DNA from: Nioella halotolerans
GTDB lineage: Bacteria > Pseudomonadota > Alphaproteobacteria > Rhodobacterales > Rhodobacteraceae
DNA: 64,000 nt
Direction: 5' to 3'
Assembly: GCA_003428585.1 (NCBI GenBank)
Contig: QVQC01000026.1
Span: 62,001-126,000, forward strand
Each line of letters starts with the position of its first letter. Positions within the stretch are counted from its first letter, which is position 1. The position numbers and the translations under genes are program-made. A model generated the notes under the pieces. It saw nothing but the letters and a program-made list of their open reading frames with translations. It did no database searches and had not been told where the DNA came from. Of the stretch, positions 44,755 through 52,522 are shown in pieces.

Positions 44755-45531
44755 TCAGCGCCCTTCGAACGTGGCCGGGCGCTTGTCGAGGAAGGCGAGC
44801 ACCCCCTCCTTGAAATCGCGGGTGCGGCCGGCCTCCCCTTGAAGCCGCGCCTCTAGGTTCAACTGCGTTTCCATGTCGTTGGCAAGGCTTTCGCGAAGCG
44901 CCTGCTTGATGCGGGCATAGGCCTCCGTCGGGCCCTCGGCGAGCGCCTTGGCGCGGGCTTTCCACTGCGCCTCGAACCTCGAATCGTCCACCGCCTCCCA
45001 GATCAGCCCCATCGCGTCGGCCTCGCGCGCCGAAAGCTTCTCGGCGAACAATGCAAGCCCCATCGCCTTGGCCATCCCCACCTTGCGCGGCAGCGTGTAG
45101 GTGCCGCCCGCATCCGGGATCAGCCCGATCTTGGAAAACGCCTGCATGAAGGACGCGCTCTCGGCGGCGATCACCACGTCGCAGGCCAGCGCGATATTCG
45201 CCCCGGCCCCGGCCGCGACCCCGTTCACCGCCGCAAGCACCGGCACCCGCGCCTCGGCAATCGCGCGCAGGATGGGCCCGTATTCGTCGCGCAGCAGCCT
45301 TTCGAGGTTGAGGTCGTTGAGATTGCCGGTATCGCCCAGATCCTGCCCGGCCGAGAATGCCCGCCCCTCCCCGGTCAGCACGATGACGCGCGCCGCCTCG
45401 CCCGCCTCTTTCACCGCGTGGGCCAGCTCCGCCCGCATTTGGGTGTTGAACGAATTCATCAGGTCTGGCCGGCGCAGCGTGATCAGCCCGACGCCCGCGT
45501 CCAGATCGCTGGTGATGGTCTGGTAATCCAT
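44755..45531 (-). CDS. paaG: Enoyl-CoA hydratase/isomerase, PaaG-like
   Basis: This 258-residue crotonase-fold protein closely resembles PaaG (1,2-epoxyphenylacetyl-CoA isomerase): NSFNTQMRAEL, GRAFSAGQDLGD, AVNGVAAGAGANIALACD and FSKIGLIPDAGGTYTLPR with the catalytic Asp after IP. No other paa genes are in the window, so it may instead act as a delta3,delta2-enoyl-CoA isomerase in beta-oxidation. It lies 78 bp after ccmH on the same strand, converging with DUF1289. The gene symbol is by resemblance only. Confidence 0.82.
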   Translation of the reverse strand: MDYQTITSDLDAGVGLITLRRPDLMNSFNTQMRAELAHAVKEAGEAARVIVLTGEGRAFSAGQDLGDTGNLNDLNLERLLRDEYGPILRAIAEARVPVLAAVNGVAAGAGANIALACDVVIAAESASFMQAFSKIGLIPDAGGTYTLPRKVGMAKAMGLALFAEKLSAREADAMGLIWEAVDDSRFEAQWKARAKALAEGPTEAYARIKQALRESLANDMETQLNLEARLQGEAGRTRDFKEGVLAFLDKRPATFEGR

Positions 45532-45609
45532 GGTCGCGCGCCCCTGTCTGGCCTGTCATTGCCCCGATAGATAGGGGCCACGCGCACCCGGCAAAAGGCC
45601 GACGCCGCG

Positions 45610-46068
45610 TCAGTCGCGCAGGATCTCCCGAAGGCGGGCTTCCTCCTCCTCCGACAGCTTTGTCGCGCCATCGCCCGCGGCCCGCCGGCGCGACTGGCTG
45701 CGGATATACCCGACCGAAAGGCCAAGGCCCAGCAACGCAAGCGCCGGACCGGCTAGCCAGAGCAGAATGTTCGCCCCCTCGGTATTGGGTCGCAGCAGCA
45801 CGTATTCGCCGTAGCGCGCGACGATGTAATCGACCACTTCGGCGTTCGTGTCGCCCTCGACCAGCCGTTCGCGCACCAGCAGGCGCAGGTCGCTGGCCAG
45901 TTCGGCGTTGCTCTCGTCGATGGATTCGTTGCGGCAGACCACGCAGCGCAGCCCGGCGGAAATATCCCGCGCCCGGTTTTCAAGCGCCGGATCGTCAAGC
46001 ATCTCGTCGGGTTCCACCGCCCAAAGCGGCGACGCCAGCAGCATCAGAACCAGCACAAGGCGTTTCAT
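45610..46068 (-). CDS. ccmH: Cytochrome c biogenesis protein CcmH
   Basis: This 152-residue periplasm-facing thioredoxin-like reductase keeps apocytochrome haem-binding cysteines reduced. It has a signal peptide (about residues 1-17, MKRLVLVLMLLASPLWA), the active-site RCVVC (Cys42/Cys45) and a C-terminal membrane helix. Its start overlaps the ccmF stop (ATGA), as in most alphaproteobacterial ccmFH pairs. Confidence 0.93.
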   Translation of the reverse strand: MKRLVLVLMLLASPLWAVEPDEMLDDPALENRARDISAGLRCVVCRNESIDESNAELASDLRLLVRERLVEGDTNAEVVDYIVARYGEYVLLRPNTEGANILLWLAGPALALLGLGLSVGYIRSQSRRRAAGDGATKLSEEEEARLREILRD

Positions 46069-48041
46069 TCGGCGGGCACCCCTTCGGGATCGGGCCGGCG
46101 GCGGCGGTTTCCGGCGGCGACGCGATACCGGCGGTCCGACAGCGACAGGAGCCCGCCCAGCGCCATGATGATCGAGCCGCCCCAGATCCAGTTCGCCCAC
46201 GGCTTGATATAGGTGCGCAAGGCAAAGCCGCCCTGCTGCGCCTCGCCCAGAACCACGTAGACATCGCGGGTGACACCGTTGTTGATCGCGGCCTCGGTCG
46301 TGGGCATGCCCGCCACCGGGTAGAAGCGCCGCTCAGGATGCAGCGTGTCCAGCGGGCGGCCGTTCTCGACCACATCCACCCAGCCCATGAGCGACACGTA
46401 ATTCGGCCCTTCGACCTCGCGCACTTCCGAAAGCGTGACCTCGTAATCGCCGAATGTGAAGGCTTCTCCGATCTGGGCGACGCGGATATCCTCCGTTTCG
46501 AAGGTCGTCAGCGCCGCGATGCCAAAGAGCGTCAGGCCGAAGCCCGCATGCCCCACCGCCTTGCCCCAATCGGCGCGCGGCAACCGGGCCAGTCGGCCAA
46601 GCCGGTCACGGATGGCGCCACGCCCGGTGCGGCTGAACAGGTCCACCGCCGCGCCGGCGACCAGCCAGACGGCCAACCCGATAAAGATCGGGCCCAGCGC
46701 GGATTGCCCCGACGCGATGGCATATGCCAGAAGCGCGCCGGCTACAGCCAACACAGCGGCGGGAAGAAGCGGGCGCAGCACGCGGCCGATCTTCGCCCGC
46801 TTCCAAGGCAGCATCGCGCCTATGGGCAGGATGACGGCCAGAACGAAGACGAAGGGGTTGAAGGCGGCGTTGAAGAAGGGCGGACCGACCGACAGCGTCC
46901 GGTCAAGGAACATCTCGGCCAGAAGCGGCCAGATCGTGCCGATGAACACCACGAAGCAGGAGACGACCAGCAACAGGTTGTTGACGACAAGCGCGCTTTC
47001 GCGGCTGACAAGGCCGAAGAGCCCCTTGGCCTCCATCGCGCTTGCGCGCAACGCGAACAAAAGGAAGGCCCCGCCCATGAAAATGCCAAGGATCAGCAGG
47101 ATGAACACGCCGCGCTCGGGATCGTTGGCAAAGGCATGCACGGAGGTGATCACGCCGGAGCGCACGATGAACGTGCCGATGAGCGAGAAACCGAAGGCGA
47201 GGATTGCCAGCAGGATCGTCCAGCTTTTCAGCGCCTCGCGCTTCTCGACCACGATGGCGCAATGCAGCAGCGCGGCGGCAATGAGCCAAGGCATGAAGCT
47301 GGCGTTTTCCACAGGGTCCCAGAACCAGAACCCGCCCCAGCCAAGCTCGTAATAGGCCCACCACGACCCCAGACCGATGCCGATGGTCAGGAACAGCCAC
47401 GCGGCCAGCGTCCACGGCCGCACCCAGCGCCCCCATGCAGCATCGACGCGACCTTCCAGCAGCGCGGCGATGGCGAATGAAAACGCCATGCTGAGGCCCA
47501 CATAGCCGAGATAGAGGAACGGCGGATGGAAGGCGAGGCCGGGATCCTGAAGCAGCGGGTTGAGATCGGCCCCGTTCATCGGCGGATTTTCGAGCCGCAA
47601 GAAGGGGTTGGAGGTAAAGAGGATGAATGCGAAGAAGGCCACGCCGATGGCGCTTTGCACCCCGAGCACGCGGGCGCGCAACCGGGGTGGAAGGTTGCCC
47701 CCGAACCACGCGGCACTCGCGCCGAATAGCGTCAGGATCAGCACCCACAAAAGCAGTGACCCCTCGTGATTCCCCCAGACGCCGGAAATCTTGTAGAGCA
47801 TCGGCTTCAGCGTGTGCGAATTATTGGTGACCAGCGACAGCGAGAAATCCGAGGTCACGAAGGCAATGGTCAACGCGATGAAACTCAGCGCGACCAGTAC
47901 GAATTGCGCCGTGGCCGCGGGGACGGCAACCGCCATCCATTCGGTCCAGCCCTTGTGGGCACCGACAAGCGGCACCACCATCTGGAAAATCGAAACCGCG
48001 AAGGCGAGGATAAGGGCGAAGTGGCCAAGCTCTGTGATCAT
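46065..48041 (-). CDS. ccmF: Haem lyase subunit CcmF
   Basis: This 658-residue polytopic membrane protein attaches haem to CXXCH motifs of apocytochromes c together with CcmH and CcmI. WGNHEGSLLLW and the tryptophan-rich motif GGFWFWDPVENASFMPWL are characteristic. About 14-15 hydrophobic segments are apparent. The start at 48041 gives MITELGHFALILAF. The usual upstream ccmE is not here; the next gene upstream is a HerA-like ATPase, so ccmE must be elsewhere. Confidence 0.95.
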   Translation of the reverse strand: MITELGHFALILAFAVSIFQMVVPLVGAHKGWTEWMAVAVPAATAQFVLVALSFIALTIAFVTSDFSLSLVTNNSHTLKPMLYKISGVWGNHEGSLLLWVLILTLFGASAAWFGGNLPPRLRARVLGVQSAIGVAFFAFILFTSNPFLRLENPPMNGADLNPLLQDPGLAFHPPFLYLGYVGLSMAFSFAIAALLEGRVDAAWGRWVRPWTLAAWLFLTIGIGLGSWWAYYELGWGGFWFWDPVENASFMPWLIAAALLHCAIVVEKREALKSWTILLAILAFGFSLIGTFIVRSGVITSVHAFANDPERGVFILLILGIFMGGAFLLFALRASAMEAKGLFGLVSRESALVVNNLLLVVSCFVVFIGTIWPLLAEMFLDRTLSVGPPFFNAAFNPFVFVLAVILPIGAMLPWKRAKIGRVLRPLLPAAVLAVAGALLAYAIASGQSALGPIFIGLAVWLVAGAAVDLFSRTGRGAIRDRLGRLARLPRADWGKAVGHAGFGLTLFGIAALTTFETEDIRVAQIGEAFTFGDYEVTLSEVREVEGPNYVSLMGWVDVVENGRPLDTLHPERRFYPVAGMPTTEAAINNGVTRDVYVVLGEAQQGGFALRTYIKPWANWIWGGSIIMALGGLLSLSDRRYRVAAGNRRRRPDPEGVPAE

Positions 48042-48208
48042 GCCAAGCAAGTTAGTCCAGCTATGCGCGCGCGCCAAGCCAAACCGGACCCCGCACACGC
48101 GCCCGTGACCGCCTGCCGCAGCCCCGTCGCCGTCCCGGCCCAAACAGGCCCGCCGGCAGCGCCCGCGCCGAAAGCCAATGCTACCGTTGCCGCGCGGCGA
48201 CACCCGGC

Positions 48209-49771
48209 TCAGCGGCCGCGAAACAGCCCGCCCAGGAGTCCGCGGACCACGGCCCGGCCCGACTGGGTGCCCAACTGGCGGGCGAAGCTTTTGGCAAAGG
48301 CGGTGCCGACCGAATCGCCGCGCCCCGCCCCGCCGTCAGAGGAGAAACGTTGCGCTGACGACCGGCCGACGCGCGCGCCGGTGTAGCGCCGTGCGGCGCG
48401 GTATTCAGGCGCGGCGGCCGCCTCGTCCTGCCCGGCCCTTTGCTCCGCCGCCTCGGCCTCGCGCGCGGCCGCCTCGGCGCGGGTCTGCAGGATCTCGAAG
48501 GCGCTTTCGCGGTCGATGGCCACCTCGTATGTCCTGGCCAGCGGGGACGCCGCGATCAGCCGCGCGCGCAGCGAATCGTCGAGCGGCCCAAGCTGCGACG
48601 CGGGCGGGCGGATCAGCGTGCGCTCGGCCATGCCCGGCACGCCCTTGGCTTCCAGCATCGAGGTCACGGCCTCGCCGACGCCCACCTCGCGGATCGCGTC
48701 CTCGATATCGAGCGCCGGGTTGTCGCGGTAATTCCGTGCCGCCTGCCCAAGGTCGCGCCGATCCTTCGCGGTATAGGCGCGCAGGCCGTGCTGCACCCGG
48801 TTGCCAAGCTGGCCCAGCACGTCGCCGGGCACGTCTGCGGGGTTCTGGGTGACGAAATACACCCCCACCCCCTTGGACCGGATGAGTCGGGCCACCTGTT
48901 CGACCTGGTCGACCAGCACCTTCGGGGCGCCATCGAACAACAGATGCGCCTCGTCGAAGAAGACAACCAGCCGCGGCCTGTCCGGGTCGCCGACCTCGGG
49001 CAGGTCCTCGAACAGTTCCGACAGCAGCCACAGCAGAACGGTCGCGTAAAGCCGGGGCGCGCGCATCAGCCTGTCGGCGGCGAGGATGTTGATACGCCCG
49101 CGCCCTGCATCGTCTGTCAGCATCAGGTCGGACAGCGCCAGCGCCGGTTCGCCGAAAAACTGCGTGCCACCCTGCCCCTCCAGCACCAGAAGGCGCCGCT
49201 GTATCGCCCCGATCGACGACGTGGCGACATTACCGTAGCGCAAGCTGAGCGACTTGCGGTTCTGCCCCACCCAGACCAGAAGCGATTGCAGGTCCTTGAG
49301 GTCGAGAAGCGCCATGCCCTCCTCGTCGGCGACGCGGAAAGCGATGTTGAGAACGCCTTCCTGCGCCTCGCTCAGGTCCAGAAGCCGCGCCAGCAGAAGC
49401 GGCCCCATCTCGGTTATGGTGGTGCGCACCGGGTGGCCGGCTTGCCCATACAGATCCCAGAATGTCACCGGGAAGGAATCGTAGATGTAATCGTCGAAAC
49501 CGATCCGGCCCGCGCGGTCCATGAAGGCGCCATGCAGCTTGAACGCCGCGCTGCCCGCGGCGCCAAGACCGGACAGATCGCCCTTCACATCCGGCACGAT
49601 GACCGGCACGCCCGCGGCCGAGAAACTTTCTGCGAGGATCTGCAGGGTAACGGTCTTGCCAGTGCCCGTCGCCCCGGCGATCAGCCCGTGGCGGTTGGCG
49701 TATTTCAACAAAAGGTATTGCGGCGTGGCATGGTCCGCACCGCCGCCGCCGACGAAGATCCTGTCTGGCAT
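48209..49771 (-). CDS. HerA/DUF853-type ATPase (YjgR family)
   Basis: This 520-residue protein has a HerA/FtsK-like P-loop ATPase domain: Walker A GATGTGKT at about residue 33, Walker B VVFFDEAHLLF around 265, and the sensor region VYFVTQNPADVPGDV. The C-terminal 100 residues are Ala/Arg-rich. The family (DUF853) is widespread but not characterised; a DNA-translocation or membrane-assembly role is guessed from the fold. It begins the ccmF-ccmH-paaG strand block, 167 bp before ccmF. Confidence 0.8.
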   Translation of the reverse strand: MPDRIFVGGGGADHATPQYLLLKYANRHGLIAGATGTGKTVTLQILAESFSAAGVPVIVPDVKGDLSGLGAAGSAAFKLHGAFMDRAGRIGFDDYIYDSFPVTFWDLYGQAGHPVRTTITEMGPLLLARLLDLSEAQEGVLNIAFRVADEEGMALLDLKDLQSLLVWVGQNRKSLSLRYGNVATSSIGAIQRRLLVLEGQGGTQFFGEPALALSDLMLTDDAGRGRINILAADRLMRAPRLYATVLLWLLSELFEDLPEVGDPDRPRLVVFFDEAHLLFDGAPKVLVDQVEQVARLIRSKGVGVYFVTQNPADVPGDVLGQLGNRVQHGLRAYTAKDRRDLGQAARNYRDNPALDIEDAIREVGVGEAVTSMLEAKGVPGMAERTLIRPPASQLGPLDDSLRARLIAASPLARTYEVAIDRESAFEILQTRAEAAAREAEAAEQRAGQDEAAAAPEYRAARRYTGARVGRSSAQRFSSDGGAGRGDSVGTAFAKSFARQLGTQSGRAVVRGLLGGLFRGR

Positions 49772-49840
49772 GAAGACGCTCCCGATCTGGTGACCGGTTG
49801 TGACAATACATTCTTAACCATCCTGTGCCAGTCTGGCCTT

Positions 49841-49936
49841 CATGACCACGGGATCTTTCCTCGAAGGGTCGCGGGTCATGATCTTCCTCCCTGTCAACTG
49901 GCCGCGCCGGCCTTCGTCCGGCGCGGTTCTTTTCTT
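49841..49936 (+). ncRNA. Candidate small RNA with anti-Shine-Dalgarno segment
   Basis: The putative transcript has a 5' hairpin closed by CATGACC (49841-49847) and GGTCATG (49874-49880), with an inner stem GATCTTT/AAGGGTC and loop CCTCG. An unpaired CU-rich stretch ATCTTCCTCCCTG (49881-49893) could pair with ribosome binding sites, and an intrinsic terminator follows (49902-49936). Length about 95-105 nt. The 5' end is uncertain: a weak -35-like TTGTGA at 49798-49803 is the best visible promoter. The architecture resembles CCUCCU-motif regulatory RNAs of Rhodobacteraceae, but homology is untested. Confidence 0.4.
49902..49936 (+). terminator. Strong intrinsic terminator (candidate sRNA 1)
   Basis: A perfect 9-bp stem CCGCGCCGG / CCGGCGCGG with a 7-base loop is followed by TTCTTTTCTT. 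Confidence 0.75.
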
Positions 49937-50003
49937 GCGCGCGCCGCTGTCGCGTCCCTTTCGAATCGGTTCGATATCCGAACCAATTTCACGATTTCGC
50001 CTG

Positions 50004-50032
50004 TTGACGGCTGCGTTGTCGTGGCCTAGCGT
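50004..50032 (+). promoter_or_regulatory. Candidate promoter of small RNA 2
   Basis: TTGACG (50004-50009), a 17-base spacer and TAGCGT (50027-50032) form a sigma-70-like promoter; transcription would begin near 50039. Confidence 0.4.
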
Positions 50033-50038
50033 CCCAAC

Positions 50039-50105
50039 ATCAAGTCGGCCAGTCCGACAGGGAGAGAACAACGACACGGAAAAGGGCCCCTTGCTGGGCC
50101 CTTTT
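50039..50105 (+). ncRNA. Candidate short RNA 2 (about 67 nt)
   Basis: Downstream of a promoter-like pair and ending in an intrinsic terminator, the segment has a 5' hairpin GTCGG-ccagt-CCGAC (50044-50058), a purine-rich linker (AGGGAGAGAACAACG) and a terminator stem. No start codon follows the SD-like AGGGAG, so a leader peptide is unlikely. It could also be the attenuated leader of the IalB gene, which begins 184 bases later. Confidence 0.4.
50080..50105 (+). terminator. Intrinsic terminator (candidate sRNA 2)
   Basis: AAAAGGGCCC (50080-50089) pairs perfectly with GGGCCCTTTT (50096-50105) around a 6-base loop. The symmetry allows bidirectional action. Confidence 0.7.
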
Positions 50106-50288
50106 GCCACGTGGCGCCCTATCCTGCCGATCTGGAGCATCGCCCTTGCCCGCGCGGATGCATCGGCGGAGAGCGGCGCGCGGCACCGTCTCGGCAGGCG
50201 CTGGTCCAAAATTACGCTGACAGGGCTGCGCGCGCATGCTAGCCAAACGCCCAGACAAACCGACACCCACGAGCTATGAGGCGCATTG

Positions 50289-50933
50289 ATGAAACCCGTT
50301 TCCGTGACCGTCCTTCTTTTGACCGCCGGCCTTGCCCTGCCGCTGGCCGCGCAAGAAACCGGGGCCGAGGCTGAAACCGCCGGCACCGCGGACGCCACCG
50401 GCCTGTCACTTGGCGAGCCCGAGGTCGGCTCCACCTACCTTCGAGAAACCTTCACGGACTGGGAACTGCGCTGCGTCGTGGCGCCGGAAGGCCAGCCCGA
50501 CCCGTGCCAGTTGTTCCAATTGCTGGTGGATGGCGAGGGCAACGCGGTGGCCGAGTTCAACGTCTTCGACATGCCCGATAACGGCGAGGTTGTGGCCGGC
50601 GCGACCATCGTGACCCCGCTTGAAACCCTGTTGACCGGGCAGTTGCGGCTGGCCGTGGACGACAGACAGCCGCGCGTCTATCCTTTCAGCTTCTGCCGTC
50701 CGAACGGGTGCTACGCACGCCTTGGCATGACCGAGGAAGAGCTGCAGGCGTTCCGCGCGGGCGCCGAAGCGACCGTCAGGATCGTGCCGCTTCAGGCGCC
50801 TGACCAGACCGTGCAGCTCAGCGTGTCGCTGAGCGGATTCACCGCCGGCTTCGAGGCGCTGGAAGACTACAATGTCGGCGCGGTCGAACAGCTTCGGACC
50901 CTCAGTGAAGGACAAGCCGCCGAGTCCGAGTAA
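50289..50933 (+). CDS. Invasion-associated locus B (IalB) family periplasmic protein
   Basis: This 214-residue exported protein begins with a signal peptide (MKPVSVTVLLLTAGLALPLA, cleavage near residue 21) followed by an acidic linker and the IalB domain (FTDWELRC, DPCQLFQLL, AEFNVFDMP, PFSFCRPNGCYARLGM with paired cysteines). IalB proteins were first found as erythrocyte-invasion factors in Bartonella; in free-living alphaproteobacteria their role is unknown. The ATG at 50289 is preferred over the adjacent TTG. It has its own terminator. Confidence 0.88.
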   Translation: MKPVSVTVLLLTAGLALPLAAQETGAEAETAGTADATGLSLGEPEVGSTYLRETFTDWELRCVVAPEGQPDPCQLFQLLVDGEGNAVAEFNVFDMPDNGEVVAGATIVTPLETLLTGQLRLAVDDRQPRVYPFSFCRPNGCYARLGMTEEELQAFRAGAEATVRIVPLQAPDQTVQLSVSLSGFTAGFEALEDYNVGAVEQLRTLSEGQAAESE

Positions 50934-50957
50934 GCCACCCCGGCACCGGTTCAACAC

Positions 50958-50986
50958 AGCCCGCGCCCCATCGGCGCGGGCTTTTT
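50958..50986 (+). terminator. Intrinsic terminator of the IalB-family gene
   Basis: A 10-bp perfect stem AGCCCGCGCC / GGCGCGGGCT (50958-50967, 50973-50982) is followed by TTTT. It lies in the 75-bp gap to the convergent KAS gene. Confidence 0.8.
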
Positions 50987-51008
50987 CATTGCGTGAAAAG
51001 GCGGTTCA

Positions 51009-52217
51009 TCAGACCTTGCGCAGCGCCAGAACCGCGTTCAACCCGCCAAATGCGAAGGCATTGGACAGCACCACCTGAACATCCGCGTCGCGCGCCACGT
51101 TCGGGACCACGTCAAGCGCGCATTCGGGGTCGGGTTCATCGTAATTGATCGTCGGCGCAATCACCCCGTCGGAAAGCGCCATGATACAGGCCAGAAGCTC
51201 CACCGCGCCGGTGCCACCGATCAGATGCCCGTGCATCGACTTGGTCGAGGAGATCATGAGATCGTCGGCGTGATGACCGAACACGTCGGACACAGCGGCG
51301 CATTCCACCTTGTCATTGGCCGCCGTCCCGGTGCCGTGGGCGTTGATGTAGCCCACGTCCTCGGGGTTCAGGCGCGCATCCTTCAGCGCCCCGGCAATGG
51401 CGCGCGCCGCCCCCTGTTTCGACGGCATGACGATATCGGCGGCGTCGGAGGTCATCGCGAACCCGACCACTTCGGCCAGGATCTCGGCGCCGCGAGCCCG
51501 CGCATGCTCGTAGTCCTCGAAGACGAAAACCGCCGCGCCCTCTCCCTGCACCATGCCGTTGCGATTGGCGCTGAACGGGCGGCAGGCATCACGCGACATC
51601 ACGCGCAGCCCTTCCCATGCTTTCACGCCCCCAAAGCACAGCATCGATTCCGATCCGCCGGTGACCATGACGTCGGCCATGCCGGCACGGATCATGTTGA
51701 AGGCCTGACCCATCGCGTGATTGGACGAGGAACAGGCGGTGGCCACGGTAAAACTTGGCCCCTTGAGGTTGAATTCCATGCTGACATGGCTGGCGGCGGC
51801 GTTGTTCATCAGCTTCGGGACGACGAACGGATGGACCCGGTTCTTGCCCTCTTCGTAGACCGAGCGGTAATTCTCATCGAGGGTCTGCATCCCGCCGCCC
51901 GAGGTGCCAAGAACGACCCCCGACCGCGCCGCAAGCTCGCCGTGGAACGCCAGACCCGCCTGCGCGATGGCTTCGCGCGCCGAAATCAGGGCGAACTGCG
52001 TGAAGCGGTCATAAAGGGAAATCTTCTGGCGGTTGAACAACGCTTCCGGGTCGTAATTCTTGATCTGGCCGCCGATCTTGACCGCGAGCCGCTCCACGTC
52101 ACGGATCTCAAGTTCGCCGATCCCGTTGCGCCCCTCGCGCATCGCGACCTTGGTGGTCGTCACGTCGGCGCCAAGCGCGTTGATCGTGCCCTGCCCGGTG
52201 ATCGCAACGCGTTTCAT
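51009..52217 (-). CDS. Beta-ketoacyl-ACP synthase family protein
   Basis: This 402-residue condensing enzyme of the KAS II/FabF-like group elongates acyl chains on ACP. The catalytic triad is Cys162 (TACSSS), His294 (AHGTGT) and His329 (KSMHGH). It overlaps the acyl carrier protein gene by ATGA, and LpxD lies upstream of that, so it is the last gene of a three-gene set. Such dedicated KAS/ACP pairs (NodE/NodF, or AcpXL systems) make special acyl chains. It is unlikely to be the housekeeping FabF, which normally neighbours fabD-fabG-acpP. Confidence 0.88.
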   Translation of the reverse strand: MKRVAITGQGTINALGADVTTTKVAMREGRNGIGELEIRDVERLAVKIGGQIKNYDPEALFNRQKISLYDRFTQFALISAREAIAQAGLAFHGELAARSGVVLGTSGGGMQTLDENYRSVYEEGKNRVHPFVVPKLMNNAAASHVSMEFNLKGPSFTVATACSSSNHAMGQAFNMIRAGMADVMVTGGSESMLCFGGVKAWEGLRVMSRDACRPFSANRNGMVQGEGAAVFVFEDYEHARARGAEILAEVVGFAMTSDAADIVMPSKQGAARAIAGALKDARLNPEDVGYINAHGTGTAANDKVECAAVSDVFGHHADDLMISSTKSMHGHLIGGTGAVELLACIMALSDGVIAPTINYDEPDPECALDVVPNVARDADVQVVLSNAFAFGGLNAVLALRKV

Positions 52218-52474
52218 CGGCCGTCGGCCACCAGACCCTCGACGGCCGTGATGATGGCCGCGACGCTGGAGATGTCGAAATCGCCCGCGTCGGGTTCGTT
52301 CGCGTTGAACGGCACCTGCACGTCGAACGCCTCTTCAATCGCGAAGATGCTTTCCACAAGCCCGAGCGAGTCGATGCCCAGATCCTCCAGCGAGGCATCA
52401 TCGGTCACGTCCGCGACGTCGATCACTGCCTGTTCGGCAAGTATTTCCCTGACCTTTCCGGCGACATCCGTCAT
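52214..52474 (-). CDS. Acyl carrier protein (non-housekeeping)
   Basis: This 86-residue acidic protein carries the phosphopantetheine site Ser36 in LGIDSLGLVE. Compared with AcpP the helix II region continues as SIFAIEEAFDVQVPF and the chain is slightly longer, with resemblance to specialised ACPs. It is cotranscribed with KAS (4-base overlap) and lies 48 bp after lpxD. It probably carries a dedicated acyl chain. Confidence 0.88.
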   Translation of the reverse strand: MTDVAGKVREILAEQAVIDVADVTDDASLEDLGIDSLGLVESIFAIEEAFDVQVPFNANEPDAGDFDISSVAAIITAVEGLVADGR

Positions 52475-52522
52475 GGGGTCACGTCCTTTGCAATCTGTTT
52501 GCGCGCGCGTCACGGCGCCGAT

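Larger units (their letters stand above)
49772..50288. other. 517-bp intergenic region with two intrinsic terminators
   Basis: Between the HerA-like gene and the IalB-family gene there is no convincing protein gene. It holds two plus-strand terminators (49902-49936 and 50080-50105), each preceded by sequence that looks like a short transcript (see the two ncRNA entries), and the upstream regions of both flanking genes. A TTAACCAT (CtrA half-site-like) lies at 49814-49821. Confidence 0.6.

Noticed and set aside
49842..50279. 146-codon plus-strand frame in the gap before the IalB-family gene
   Set aside because: It contains two strong terminators, has no ribosome site and no protein-like composition.
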